A stretch of DNA of 64,000 nt, taken from NCBI GenBank assembly GCA_022410635.1, contig JAJVDF010000191.1, forward strand, positions 268,928 through 332,927. Reading direction: 5' to 3'. Positions 30,433 to 40,470 of this stretch are shown here, in pieces; within the stretch, counting starts at the first letter, position 1, and the number at the start of each line of letters is the position of its first letter. Below the pieces are notes generated by a model, which saw only the letters and a program-made list of their open reading frames with translations, was not told the DNA's origin and made no database searches. The position numbers and the translations under genes are program-made. The DNA is from Tretioscincus oriximinensis (lineage: Eukaryota; Chordata; Lepidosauria; Squamata; Gymnophthalmidae).

Positions 30433-30723
30433 TCATCTTCCAAAAAATTCTAGAATTCGGTTTCCTCCTTCACAAAAGGTTATGAGATTTTCATTCTCCA
30501 TTTCCCCTTCCATCCCTTTAACTGGGGCAAACGCGTCCTTTTCGATGTCACGGTCCCCCTTTTCCATTATAATTTCCTTGGCAACATTGAGAGCAGTGGC
30601 AAACAGAGTGGCTAAAAGTCCTTCTTTGAGCAACCTGGAATTGGTTGTCATCACAAGTGTTTTTCTGCCGTTGTGTGTGAGCACAGAAAAGGGCTCTCCA
30701 GGAGGGGAAAACAGAGAGGTTTA
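30433..30723 (-). CDS. Orphan open frame, possible exon or retro-copy, function unknown
   Basis: The frame is open from an in-frame TAA at about 30724-30726 down to a TGA at about 30433-30435. From 30702 it reads GEPFSVLTHNGRKTLVMTTN, then SRLLKEGLLATLFATALNVA, KEIIMEKGDRDIEKDAF and, at the end, CEGGNRILEFFGR. Composition looks protein-like (an amphipathic Leu/Ala segment, then a Lys/Glu/Asp-rich part) and the region is not a repeat shared with the window. There is no good ATG at the start; the first Met is internal. A pyrimidine tract followed by AG (CTCTGTTTTCCCCTCCTGGAG, about 30700-30720) would serve as a splice acceptor, so it may be a terminal exon. I do not recognise the family. A chance frame of this length is possible in 64 kb. 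Confidence 0.25.
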
Positions 30724-31059
30724 ATTATAGTGCTGCATTGTGATGGTACATGTTTGGGTGTGCAAAGCTCTGTTTACTCAGATGTACATTACTGGATTTT
30801 TATAAGCGGGACACGAGGGCATAGCTGAGAGGGTTGTACAAAATAAACATCCTTTTTTTCTCTTTTTAGCAAGCGGAGGATGAAGGGAGCATTTTAATTT
30901 AGCTTTGGATGCTTCCAATACAAACTGTTATTCCTGTTTTGTGGAAAGAAGCTAACAATCAAGCCAATTTGGGAAACAAGCGGGAGATAGAACACAACCT
31001 AGTCTTTAACCTTGAAAAAATCAGCTAATCCTTGGCCTATGTGGGGCCCATAACTGACT
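30724..31059. other. Unclassified DNA
   Basis: AT-rich; no element recognised. Confidence 0.4.
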
Positions 31060-31430
<371 letters not shown>

Positions 31431-31592
31431 ACTTATACTCCGCCCCATACCCGAAGGTCTCAGGGCAGCCAGTAATTAAAACAGTACAAAATGAACATTT
31501 TAAACAGTGATAATCATTATCTGAAGGTGGAGAGGGGAAAAGGAAAAACCGCATTTCTTTAACCAAAGGCCAGGTTGAAGAATAAAAGATTA
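31431..31592 (-). mobile_element. L2-like LINE 3' end (minus) inserted in CR1
   Basis: TTATACTCCGCCCCATACCC, GAAGGTCTCAGGGCAGCC, AAAACAGTACAAAATG and AACCAAAGGCCAGGTTGAAG are the reverse of the L2 tail (AGGCCTTTGG-...-GCCCTGAGACCTTCGGGTAT). It is only about 160 bp. Confidence 0.8.
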
Positions 31593-31660
31593 CAATTAAA
31601 AGGAACATTGATAAACTGGAGCAGGTTCCACTCCACACATATGTTAAAAATCTCAATGGC
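31593..31660 (+). mobile_element. CR1 fragment (right part)
   Basis: Continuation of 31060-31166: AAGGAACATTGATAAACTGG, AGCAGGTTCC, then divergent sequence. Confidence 0.6.
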
Positions 31661-32915
31661 TTTAAGTTCCAAAATCACCTGATCCCAAGCCCTGGCACAC
31701 ATACCTTCATCCTTCCACAAACAAAGGATTTAAAGCCTTTAAATTCACAGGGAAGAGATGAGCTGACTAAAGGAGGAAGTGAATTCTGAGCATGCTCAGT
31801 TAACAATTCTGCTTCTGCCCTGAGTAACCAGGAAGTATATTCTGAGCCTGTCTTCTCTTGGGATCCTGCCTTCTCTGGTTTACAAAGAAGGAGTGGGGAA
31901 TATGGGTCGTTTTGCAAAGATGTCAGAAAGAACCAACAATCAGGAAATTACGAACCCTTGCACCATTATTACTGATGCATTGCGAAGTATGCCGGAAACT
32001 CCATTTGCACGTATGGCAGAATAATAAGGATGTTGAAACATCTCGGAGGGAACCAGGTAGGAAATATATGGAGGGGGCCATAGTCTGTCTCCCTATCTTT
32101 TCATTAAAGATGTCTGCACCATTGCTTCATGCAGGTGTTCCCATAACTCTTTCCATGACTCAACGGAAATGTTTCCATGCTCAATGAGGGNAATTGCAGG
32201 AACAAAATCTGAAAAGGTCTATAAGATGGCTCACATATGCGTTTGGCCAGCAGCAGCTGACCAAGAGGGAAGGCACAGGTGGAAATTCTTCAGGTGCATC
32301 TCACTATTCCAAAAGACAGTACTCCTCATTATAGTTGCTCCCCTTTACTTCTTTGACACATTTGCCATGTTGGCATGGTGATGGCACAGGTGGAAGCTGT
32401 GCCCAGTTTGGCCCATGAAAGAGATGCTACTGCCATGTTTGCTATGGATAATTCTATCCAAATTTGGATTGATGGTGGGGAAATTTCAAACCACTCTTTT
32501 CTGAATTGAAACTGCACAGTTGATTTTATTGCATCAACTAGTGGACAAAATTTATGACATTTAGTGTACAAAATTGGGTTGGTCCAATAGCACTCTTCCC
32601 TCTGTCACAGCTACAGGTGGCAGGGAAAGGTGCCTATCAGCTCCCATCTCCTTGGTTCCACCTCTGTCCCCTGTCCCGGCACGACAACAGCCTGTGACGT
32701 GCACTGGCTGCCCTCTCCGGAGACTGCCATGTTGGTTAGACAGCCAGGTAGCTTACGACACCACTGAGTTCAATGTTCCAAGCTCTCTCATTGGTCCATA
32801 AAGACTAATGACGGACCTCAGAACTGTGGGTTCGTCAAGATTTACTATAGTATAGCCCATCCTTCACCAAAAGATCCCAGGGCTACATCCCAGTAATAAA
32901 TATATGAAACATATA
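31661..32915. other. Low-repeat DNA, no gene seen
   Basis: Nothing shared with the rest of the window and no coding domain. The 109-codon frame at 31858-32187 has no recognisable feature. Confidence 0.4.
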
Positions 32916-33095
32916 GGCCCCGTCCCCAGTGAGCCTTATTCTGGGTTATATCTCAGGACACAGCTTGGGAATCCACATGTCAGTGTTGGCTATAGCAGGC
33001 CCCATTCAGGGCCTGCCATAGCCTACACTAACATGTGGATAGCAAGCTCCTATTCTGAGGTATAATCCAGAAGAAGGCCCAGTGGGAACAGGGCC
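32916..33095. mobile_element. Foldback MITE family 3, copy 1 (180 bp)
   Basis: A complete palindrome: GGCCCCGTCCCCAGTGAGCC, TTATTCTGGGTTATA, CCACATGTCAGTGTTGGCTA and GCAGGCCC meet their inversion GGGCCTGCCATAGCCTACAC, TAACATGTGGAT, TATAATCCAGAA and GGCCCAGTGGGAACAGGGCC. ATA lies on both outer sides. A second copy is at 46264-46442 in the same arrangement. No open frame. Confidence 0.85.
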
Positions 33096-33364
33096 ATAAG
33101 TCTTCTTAAAACATATTTAAAACCTTTCTCTCCCTCTCATTCATTCATCCTGACCTCAGAACATCTAGAGGAATCAGCAAAGGCCGGGGTGAATAGCTAT
33201 TGTCTAAGCACCAAAAATCATACAGTGTAAGCACCTGAGGAAAACTGTATCAAGAACTGGGGGCCATGACCAAAAACCTCATAGAAATTAATAATACCTC
33301 TTTGGGGGAGGGCATGTGGAAGGAAACAGAACAGCTAAAAGAGAGATGGAGATACTGTTTATTA
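33096..33364. other. Unclassified DNA
   Basis: Nothing recognised. Confidence 0.35.
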
Positions 33365-33668
33365 ATTGCTCCTTCCTTCCCTTCTTTCTTTCTTTCCTTC
33401 CTTCCTTCTCTCTTTTTCTCTTCCTTCTTACTTTTTTTCTCCTTCTTTCTCTATCTTTCTTTCCTTCCCTCTTCTCCTTCCTTCCTCCATTCTTTCCTTC
33501 CTTCTCTCTTGGCTTTATTTCCTCTTTTTACTTCTCTCTCTCTCCTTCCTTCCTTCTTTTTCTCACTTTCTTTCCTTCCATCTCTCTTTCCTTTTTTCCT
33601 TCTCTCTTTTTTTCCCTTCTTCCCTCCCACCTTTCTTCCTTTCTCCACTCTTTCTATTCTTCCTCTCC
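33365..33668. repeat. Pyrimidine CTTT/CTTCC microsatellite
   Basis: An irregular tract of CTTC, CTTT and CTCTCT units. The overlapping 107-179 codon frames are Ser/Phe/Leu translations. Confidence 0.93.
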
Positions 33669-34835
33669 CACTTCCACAAGTACATGTAGCAGATTTTGCT
33701 TCTTCCATGATATTTATTAACCGGCCAGCCAGCTCCCCAACAGGAAATAAAAAAAACCACCATGGGTTTAACTCCTGGTTTTCTGCACATACCAGGTTCA
33801 TTTAAGTACCTGCTGTGGTCCATGCAAATTCCGTTTTTGTGACATTTCAGACAAAAGGATTATCCCCTCCAGGGGGTAACATCTTGTCATTTGAACACAA
33901 AAATGAGAATAAATTACGTTGCTTGCAACTAAGCAGATTCCAGCAGATTTTGAAAGCATCACAGCTTGCAAGCGGTTAAGGAGCGCTGTGATGTTGACAA
34001 ATGAGATTCTTTCATTAAAAATAATAATAATAATAATAATTTGGGTGACTTTTAATTAAATTTTCTGGGGAGCATAGGATAAAAGAGATTTGGAGCGGTG
34101 TTGAACTGTCTGAAAATCGTTATTGTCGGCGAGAAAATAAAGACCCTTATTTGTGCAGTTCTTAATCATGCAGTATGAGCAGAATAAATATTGGTGCCCA
34201 CAGCTTTGACTTTAAATTTTTTTTAAATGAAAATGTTACCGTATTTTTCACTTCAGTGTGGGGAAATGTTGCAAAACAGAGAGCAAGCTTATGAACATCC
34301 CAGATCTTGTTCAGCCATTACACAGGAGGTAAAAAGCAGGTTGACTGCAGGGATGTGCAAAAGTAATTCAAAACATACATTGCGTTTTACCAGCGCAAAC
34401 AAACAAACTTGAGTGGGAAACATTTCCACCACGCATATATGCCCATATTTATACATAGTTTTACTTTCATGTGGCTTATTTAAAATGGGATGCTCCTTAT
34501 ATAACCTTTTTATATGTTTGATGAAATATATATATATATTTATTTATTCATCTGATGATCTTGAAAACTTCCAGGGACACAATGTGGTCTCTGAAATGCC
34601 ATCCACTGACACTGTAGACGGAACCTTACTTCTATCACACAATTAAACTTCTAGAAAACCGAAGCTTCTTTCTGTAGTACTATAGACTTAATCATAATCT
34701 ATATTTTCCTGAAATCTACCATTTTTTTTTATCAGTTCATTCACTCTAACGACCTAGAGCAAGTCACAGCAGCAGCAGCAGGAAACTAAAATATATAGAC
34801 AAATATGAAATACCCCCACCGAAGCACAACCATGC
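33669..34835. other. Low-repeat AT-rich DNA; candidate conserved noncoding block at 33880-34210
   Basis: The block 33880-34210 is free of window-wide repeats and has many TAAT and AATTA motifs, an ATTTTTTTTAAATG stretch and a short AAT run (34017-34040). No gene is visible. TATATATATATTTATTTATT lies near 34525. Confidence 0.4.
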
Positions 34836-34838
34836 TCA

Positions 34839-35255
34839 AAGGAAGAAGAAGAGGAGGAAGAGCAGGAGGAAGAGGAGGAAGAGGGGGAGGAAGAAGAAGA
34901 TGGAGAAGGAGGAAGAGGAAGAAGAGGAGGAGGAAGAAGAAGATGAAGGAGGAAGAGGAGGAGGAAGAGGAAGAAGAGGAGGAAGAAGAAGAGGGAGGAG
35001 GAGGAAGAAGAAGAGGAAAAAGAAGACAGGGAAGGAGAAGGAGGAGGAAGAAGAAGAGGGAGGAGGAGGAAGAGGAAGAAGAAGACGGGAAAGGAGAAGG
35101 AGGAGGAAGGGGAAGAAGAGCAGGAGGAAGAAGAAGAAGATGAGAAGGAGGAAGGGAAGGAAGGAGGAGGAGAAGGAGGAAGAAGGGGAGGACAGGGAAG
35201 ATGAGGAGGACAGGGAGGAAGAGGAGGATGGAAAAGAAGAAGGAGGAGCTTGGAA
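34839..35255. repeat. GGA/GAA purine microsatellite, about 415 bp
   Basis: A purine-only strand of GGAAGA, GAGGAA and GAAGAA units with almost no interruptions. The 112-222 codon frames are Glu/Gly/Arg/Lys artefacts. Long polypurine mirror sequence can form triplex DNA. Confidence 0.96.
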
Positions 35256-35824
35256 GTCTGCTGCAGATTTTGGAGGTAGGTATAAATGGAGGGGTAATTG
35301 GTTTATGGTGTGTTTAAACCCCATTTCACTTTTTACCCAGTCGTCTGTATGGAGTCTGGGTGACAACAGAAGGACTCCCCGACCCCCAGCTTCCTTTGGA
35401 CTCCCCTTTGCTTCTTTCTACTCAGCCCTTACCCGAACCCTCTCCAAGTTTAAAAGCCTCATGTCACAGCACAACGGACCGCCCGCCTTCCAACAGGAAG
35501 CAGGATGCAGCGATCTCAAGGACATGGCGAAGTTCTTTTCAAGTTATCTCCACACATCTGTGCATTAGATTGTTTTGGCAGATTGATGTTAATGGAAATG
35601 TGCAGTTATATTATGTAATAGAAAGCCTGTCGAGAGACAGTGACGGATGAGTTAAGTATAAGCAAAGCATTAACGGGACTTACATTATTGCTTTTACATA
35701 ATCTTGGGTAGGACAGGGCAGACCACACATGGCGCGTGGGATTACCGGGGAGAGGAGAAAGCATATCTTTGGAAAGGCTTTTGCAAGGCTGAAAATGGCA
35801 TTCACTGGGGTAGGAAAAATGGGT
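35256..35824. other. Low-repeat DNA, no gene seen
   Basis: A 222-codon frame runs from the purine array to 35568, but its non-repetitive part has no domain. The block 35555-35705 is AT-rich and single-copy-looking, with TTATATTATGTAATA and TTACATTATTGC. Confidence 0.4.
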
Positions 35825-35891
35825 TTCCAGAGGAGATTTCTGGGTACATTTCTGCCTATGCTCTAAGAGCTCAAGGAGAAGGCCTACTGGT
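35825..35891 (+). mobile_element. L2-like LINE 3' part (left of hAT insertion)
   Basis: TGCCTATGCTCTAAGAGCTC, AAGGAGAAGGCCTACTGGT match the L2 block 53768-53810 (TGCCCGTGCCTTAAGATCTG, AGAGGCCCTCCTGGTTGT). Confidence 0.65.
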
Positions 35892-36280
35892 TAGGCTGAC
35901 CAGATGACCCCTTTTGGGGGGGACCCCAGTTTTGGGGTTCCTATCCCATCCTCCCGGGGGCAGGGCCAATTTGCCCAGTTTTTTGCTAAGGAAAAAAAAT
36001 TATTATTTTTAAAATTCACTGCACAACCACTATAAGGGGCTCTGGCAACTGGGGCCAGCTCCTGAAGGTACCCTTCCCACAGAAAACAAAATGCAAATTT
36101 CTTGCAAACTGAAATATTCTCACACACTTTGCTGATTTCTCATGCACTTCGGAAGTCTCGCATGCTTCACAGATACTGGGGGCGTATGGATGTTGGTGCC
36201 AATTTGCATATTCATGAATATGCAAATCAGCGTGAACATTAATTGCCCCAGTTTGGGCCTCAGAAAATCTGGTCAGTCTA
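35892..36280 (+). mobile_element. hAT-like non-autonomous element, 389 bp, best-preserved copy
   Basis: The termini TAGGCTGACCAGAT and ATCTGGTCAGTCTA are inverted repeats with one mismatch. The target duplication is CTACTGGT (35884-35891) and TTACTGGT (36281-36288), 7/8 matching; removal restores an L2 sequence. Inside are GACCCCTTTTGGGGGGGACC, TTTTTTGCTAAGGAAAAAAA, GGGGCTCTGGCAACTGGGGC, TTCTCACACACTT and the perfect palindrome GCATATTCATGAATATGC (36206-36223). No transposase; it is a deletion derivative of an unseen autonomous element. Confidence 0.85.
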
Positions 36281-36625
36281 TTACTGGTAAGTCCCTCCCC
36301 TTTCAGAGATGCGAGGGGTTAGGGCACACAGCAGGCCTTCTCTATGACAGCTCCCACAATCTGGGACAGCCTCCCTCTGGAGACCAAGATGCCCCTACAC
36401 TGTATAGTTTGGGGTATTTGGTAAAAACATACTTAACTTCACCAAGGCTCTTAGCTCCCTCTGTATTCTGCCCTTCCAGGTGGGTGGGTGGGCTAGAGGG
36501 ATGGTATGGAGCTTTTAAAATGTTTTATTAATGTGTTGTGTTTTTTTAAAAATGTCTTGGTCTTCTGTTACCTGCCCTGGGATCAATGGTAAAGGGTTGC
36601 ATATTAATCATTTTAAATGAATAAA
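36281..36625 (+). mobile_element. L2-like LINE 3' end (right of hAT insertion)
   Basis: AGTCCCTCCCCTTTCAGAGA, GGGACAGCCTCCCTCTGGAG, TGTATTCTGCCCTTCCAGG and CTGTTACCTGCCCTGGGATC with AATAAATAAAC at the end. It is the same subtype as 17640-18982 and 60480-61150. Confidence 0.82.
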
Positions 36626-37039
36626 TAAACAAATGAATATGGTGCTCATCTATCCAACTGAAGCAATAATATGAAGGAGAAAGAGGGTTAATTTCTAGCC
36701 CCAGCGCAAGGCTGGTGGACGTCTAACTTTTTTCGGCCGATCTTCTCAGATTGGGGGAAATGTGCAAAACACCCTCCCAAATGTAAGAACCTGCAACCAA
36801 ATGGAACTTCCAGCCCTCTGATTGTGCCTATGAATGCAAAACTAAACAAATAAACAAATGGTAAGGTGTCTTGACCCTGAGAATTGTTCCATGTTATTCC
36901 TGCCCCAGAACCCAGAATAAAACTTCCTTGTTAGTTTCTAAGGTGCTGCATTGACATTGACAACATAAAAATCAAATAACATCAAATCCACTTACCTAAC
37001 AAATGTGCCTTCTTACCTATACCTTTCATCTATATCTGT
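36626..37039. other. Unclassified DNA
   Basis: AT-rich; AAACAAATAAACAAATGG near 36843. No gene. Confidence 0.4.
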
Positions 37040-37142
37040 CCATATAATAAAACCTGTACCAGTAGTCCAACTTTCTGAGGTATAACGACCAGTGACAGGG
37101 CTTGGAGCTTCGGTAGCCTCCAATGAGACAGGGCTCGGAGCT
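37040..37142 (+). repeat. CCAAT-VNTR composite element, short copy
   Basis: ATAATAAAACCTG, GTAGTCCAACTTTCTGAGGT and ATAACGACCAGTGACAGGGC, then CTTCGGTAGCCTCCAATGAG. It shows the left flank and about 1.5 units of the 38-bp repeat seen at 49340, then merges with an L2/SINE tail (GCCAAAGGTCTAAGGGCA, 37158). Confidence 0.65.
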
Positions 37143-37420
37143 TTTATCCTACTTTATAGCCAAAGGTCTAAGGGCAAAAACATTGTTGTTTGTTGTTGTT
37201 TGTTGTTGGTGGTTGTGGTGGTTGTGGCAGTGGTGGTGGTGGTGGTGGTGGTTGTGNTGGTTGTTGTGGTAGTGGTTGTGGTGGTGGCTGTGGTGGTGGT
37301 TGTGGTGGTGGTTGTGATGGTGGTGGTGGTGGTTGTGGTTGTTGTTGTGGTGGTTGTTATGATGGTTGTTGTGATGGTGGCAGTGGTGGTGGTGGTTGTG
37401 GTGGTGGTGATTGGCAACCG
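37143..37420. repeat. LINE/SINE tail remnant plus GTGGTT microsatellite
   Basis: TTATCCTACTTTATAGCC and AAAGGTCTAAGGGCA (37145-37175, reverse LINE/SINE tail) run into TTGTTGTTTG and GTGGTT/GTGGTG units to 37415. Poly-Val, poly-Gly and poly-Thr frames are artefacts. Confidence 0.9.
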
Positions 37421-37721
37421 TAGTCTGAAATAAAAAGCAGAATTCCTACTTCTCATGTGTTTCTCTATGTTTGTCTGTGAGGTTCCATACGTCCTAAGAT
37501 TTTCTTTGCTTTTTCAACAGCCACGTCACAACAACAAATAATTACCGCCATATCTTCTTATTAAGAGCTGTGGAGATAGATCTATGCAAGCTGGGTCTTG
37601 CAATGGGCAAGGAAAAATTGGATAGTTCTGTACCTTAATTTGCACATAGATTGTAAAATAAACTATAGGGGGGAACAGCAGTAGATGTGCGGAATCAGAG
37701 AAGAAGAAGAAGAAAACAGTC
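37421..37721. other. Unclassified DNA
   Basis: Nothing recognised apart from a short GAAGAAGAAGA run near 37703. Confidence 0.35.
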
Positions 37722-37815
37722 ACTAGGTACTGAACTCAAAGGCATCTTTAGCATATTGTATTAACAAAGACAAAGCTGCTCTAATAATCACACCATGATA
37801 TGTTCAATATCAGTT
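37722..37815 (+). repeat. Left-flank fragment of the CCAAT-VNTR composite
   Basis: GTCACTAGGTACTGAACTCA, AAGGCATCTTTAGCATATTG and TAACAAAGACAAAGCTGCT match 41908-41995, which lies just left of a VNTR copy. The block is therefore probably the upstream part of the composite element. Confidence 0.5.
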
Positions 37816-37837
37816 CACACCGTAAAGAAAATAAGGA

Positions 37838-37945
37838 AATGAACCCAGGTGCAATTGGTGGGACACTGTGTGTGTCAGAATGTAGAACTATCGGTAGATG
37901 GGCTGTAACCCAGTTCAGCAGGGCTCCTTTTATGTCCTTACTATT
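37838..37945 (+). mobile_element. CR1 subfamily A 3' UTR fragment
   Basis: AACCCAGGTGCAATTGGTGG, GACACTGTGTGTGTCAGAAT and TCAGCAGGGCTCCTTTTATG. Confidence 0.8.
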
Positions 37946-37949
37946 GGAA

Positions 37950-38210
37950 TAAGCCTGTTGCCTGAGTTTAACGTACTGGAGGAGTGTCTAACTTACTCTT
38001 CCTCCTCTCCTCATGTTCCTCCTTCCTTCTTCCTGTGTTGTTCNTTCCCTGTTCCTGCTGCTGTGCTAGGTTGGGTTCCATGGAAACAGCTACTGGCCTG
38101 GTCCTGGCTTTAGAACGTTGATGACATCACCCCAGGCCCGTAGACTCGTCTGAATATTATCCAATTGCACAGTCTTCAGAGACTGTTGTGACTCTGTACA
38201 ATATATAGAG
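37950..38210 (+). repeat. Dispersed repeat family X, copy 2
   Basis: CTGTTGCCTGAGTTTAACGT, CTTCTTCCTGTGTTGTTC, GTGCTAGGTTGGGTTCC, ACGTTGATGACATCACC and GAGACTGTTGTGACTCTG match 9440-9670 in order. Confidence 0.6.
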
Positions 38211-38224
38211 AGATGTTCTTTAGT

Positions 38225-38480
38225 TTGAGATGCACAGAAGCACCTGGTGGGACACTAGGTAGGAGGGACACAGATAAACCCCGCTTTACGAGTTCCCATT
38301 TTATGAATTAACATCTTATCTTTATGTTTTAGGCCATTATCCTACAGGTGAGTATTTATAACAATAATACCTGTACATCTATTGCCTCCCACTTTAAAAG
38401 CAAAAATTTGATCTCAATTAGCTCAAAAAATTGGGGACATTGCCTGTACTAACCTAGATGGGCTTCTCTTATGTTCTTCT
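38225..38480 (+). mobile_element. CR1 subfamily A 3' UTR, split by unclassified insert
   Basis: AGAAGCACCTGGTGGGACAC (38237-38260) and TAACCTAGATGGGCTTCTCT, TATGTTCTTC (38450-38480) are adjacent parts of the CR1-A 3' end. About 170 bp of unknown DNA lies between them. Confidence 0.55.
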
Positions 38481-38672
38481 CTTCCATCTCTTTCCAGGCA
38501 GAGAGATTCATCTGTCTTATTCCAGCATCTTTGCAGCTGATATGATATTTGGTTCTAAGGCTGATCGCCAAACCAATAGAAGTGTATTGATAGTTTCTGT
38601 TCACTTGGAGAGGCTGGATATGGAGAGAGGAAGGCAACTCTAACCCTCAGAGTTGAATTTGATTTATTGATT

Positions 38673-38870
38673 AGCAAAGGAGCTAATCAATAGCACATTG
38701 AGACTAACTTGAGAAAAGTGGGTGGCATAAGCTTTCGTAGACACGTCTACTTCTTCAGAAGCTAAGGGTCTTAGAAGTAGTAGATGCAACTGAAGAAGTA
38801 GATGTGTCTACGAAAGCTTATGCCAGCCACTTTTCTCAAGTTAGTCTCAAAGTGCTACTAGCTCCTTTGC
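38673..38870. mobile_element. Foldback MITE (family T), intact 198-bp palindrome
   Basis: The left arm GCAAAGGAGCTA-, TAGCACATTGAGACTAACTT, GAGAAAAGTGGGTGGCATAA and GCTTTCGTAGACACGTCTAC is mirrored by ACGAAAGCTTATGCCAGCCA, CTTTTCTCAAGTTAGTCTCA and TAGCTCCTTTGC. The arms are about 85 bp with few mismatches and a 25-30 bp loop. This family resembles a dispersed reptilian repeat with TAGCACCTTAAAGACTAAC. Partial copies lie at 4205, 4638/5057, 41540 and 47600. Confidence 0.82.
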
Positions 38871-38923
38871 GGAACTTTCTACTAGACTAACATGGCTATT
38901 TCTCTGAAACTGATTTATTGAAT

Positions 38924-39125
38924 TAGGCTGACCAGCTGACCCCTTTGGGGGGATCTGGAAACCTGGTTTTGGGGTGCCTCCCGGTTTTTGCTGAAGAAAA
39001 ATCTTTTCAAAAAAAGATTTTTTTCAAAAAAAAATTTTTTTAAAAGGAAGTTCCTCAGCAAAACCCGGGAGGCACCCCAAAACTGGGTTTTCACACCCTC
39101 AAAAAAGGGTCATCTGGTCAGCCTA
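38924..39125. mobile_element. Palindromic hAT-like derivative, 202 bp
   Basis: TAGGCTGACCAGCTGACCCC, GGTTTTGGGGTGCCTCCCGG and TTTTTGCTGAAGAAAAATC face TTCCTCAGCAAAACCCGGGA, GGCACCCCAAAACTGGGTTT and GGGTCATCTGGTCAGCCTA. Both termini are complete. The 8-bp flanks (TATTGAAT, AAAAGTAG) do not match, unlike the non-palindromic copies. Confidence 0.87.
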
Positions 39126-39885
39126 AAAAGTAGAATGGTATTTCTCCTCAGCAGGAGAACAATAATAAATCAAACAAGAGCACCAATTATAATTTATAGG
39201 GTGGGGGGGGGGCTTATGAGTTGTTAAATTCATAATATATATTCTTTTCTACTTATTTTCAAGGAAAGACCGGTCAACACTGTGAGGAAACTGAGTCAGT
39301 CAGTTCTTGGTTGAAACTGGAGCTGCCTTCGATGACCGATCTTCACCTCGGAAACCCCCCACAACCTGATCCAAGCTATACAAAGTGCCTCTTCTCTCTC
39401 TTTCTGGCAGATTCTCAACTGCTGTCCATATTTATACTTCTGACATTTGGCCTATTTGCATGTTCTGCTGCTGTCCATGAATATAAATCATATCTCTGGA
39501 CCTGCCACTGGTTCATAATCTGGGAGGCCGAGATCAACTTCGGCTTCTGCTTTTCCAAGACTGCAATATGAATTAATTTCTCTGGAGTTTCCATTTCTCC
39601 AGCCAACAACGCACCACCTTCTATTCCAATTTAGGAATCTAATTCCTAAAGATCTCAGAGGGATTAATGTATCAGGAAAGCAATATGGGGGCAGCCAGTA
39701 TTCAAATTCTTCTCTCCCACCTATATATTAGTACATTCCCACAGAATTACGGAAATGTTTCAAGAGGCAGCAAAACAGTAAGGTGAACAGAGCTGATCTT
39801 CAAGGTGTCTCTCCAACACATTTTATCTTCCTGCCTTAATTAATATCATTTCCACGCCAAGCATTTTCCAGGTCTCCATGCGACT
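39126..39885. other. Low-repeat DNA, no gene seen
   Basis: G run at about 39202-39211. The 86-codon frame at 39311-39571 has a hydrophobic centre but no recognisable family. Confidence 0.4.
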
Positions 39886-39904
39886 GAATTTCTTGGACAA
39901 AATT

Positions 39905-40220
39905 TCTTTTTTTAAATTTTGTTTCTTGTTTTATGGTTTGCAGTTGACTTTCTGCCTGCTTTTCTATGCTGTTTTTATTATGATGACAAGTGCTTATTAT
40001 AAAGTGGAACAGAACTGTTGTTGTGCTGGTGGCGAGGCATTCTGGGAAGTGTAGCCTCTTCTACCAGCCTGTGTGGGGTCCTGCCTTGCAGACTACAGCT
40101 CCCAGAGTGCACTGCAGCTAGCCCTGGAGGGAGGAAGCCCCTTTAGCCAATCTGTGCTCAGTCCCACTCATAGGAAACATTTTTTCTCCTTACATGAAGA
40201 TGGCTGGTGGACTCATCTAT
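39905..40220 (+). repeat. Paired ACTACA-CTCCCAG repeat, copy 2
   Basis: TTTCTTGTTTTATGGTTTGC, TTCTGCCTGCTTTTCTATGC, GCTTATTATAAAG, GGCATTCTGGGAAGTGTAG (40036-40054), ACTACAGCTCCCAGAGTGC (40092-40110), CCAATCTGTGCTCAG and TCATAGGAAACATTTTTTC match copy 1 in order. Confidence 0.78.
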
Positions 40221-40470
40221 AATCTCTTGTGGATGCCTACACCACAAGAGTTAGGAGGGCTGCGTTATCAGACCATTTTCCTCTTGCAACTCTGAGCATA
40301 TTTTCTTGGCAAGATGCATCTAGACAGCCTACATAGTGGTGTAGTAGTATTTAACTTGCTTTGTTAAGCACTTACCTTCAAGATGAAGGTGTTTTTGTAA
40401 ATTGGGCATTGCCACCAAAAAGGCTCTGGTGTTGGTTGTCACTTGGGATGATACCACAAGCATCAGCACC
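40221..40470. other. Unclassified DNA
   Basis: Nothing recognised. Confidence 0.35.

Noticed and set aside
34805..35568. A 222-codon Glu/Arg/Lys frame and its neighbours
   Set aside because: Purine microsatellite translation; the C-terminal non-repetitive part has no domain.
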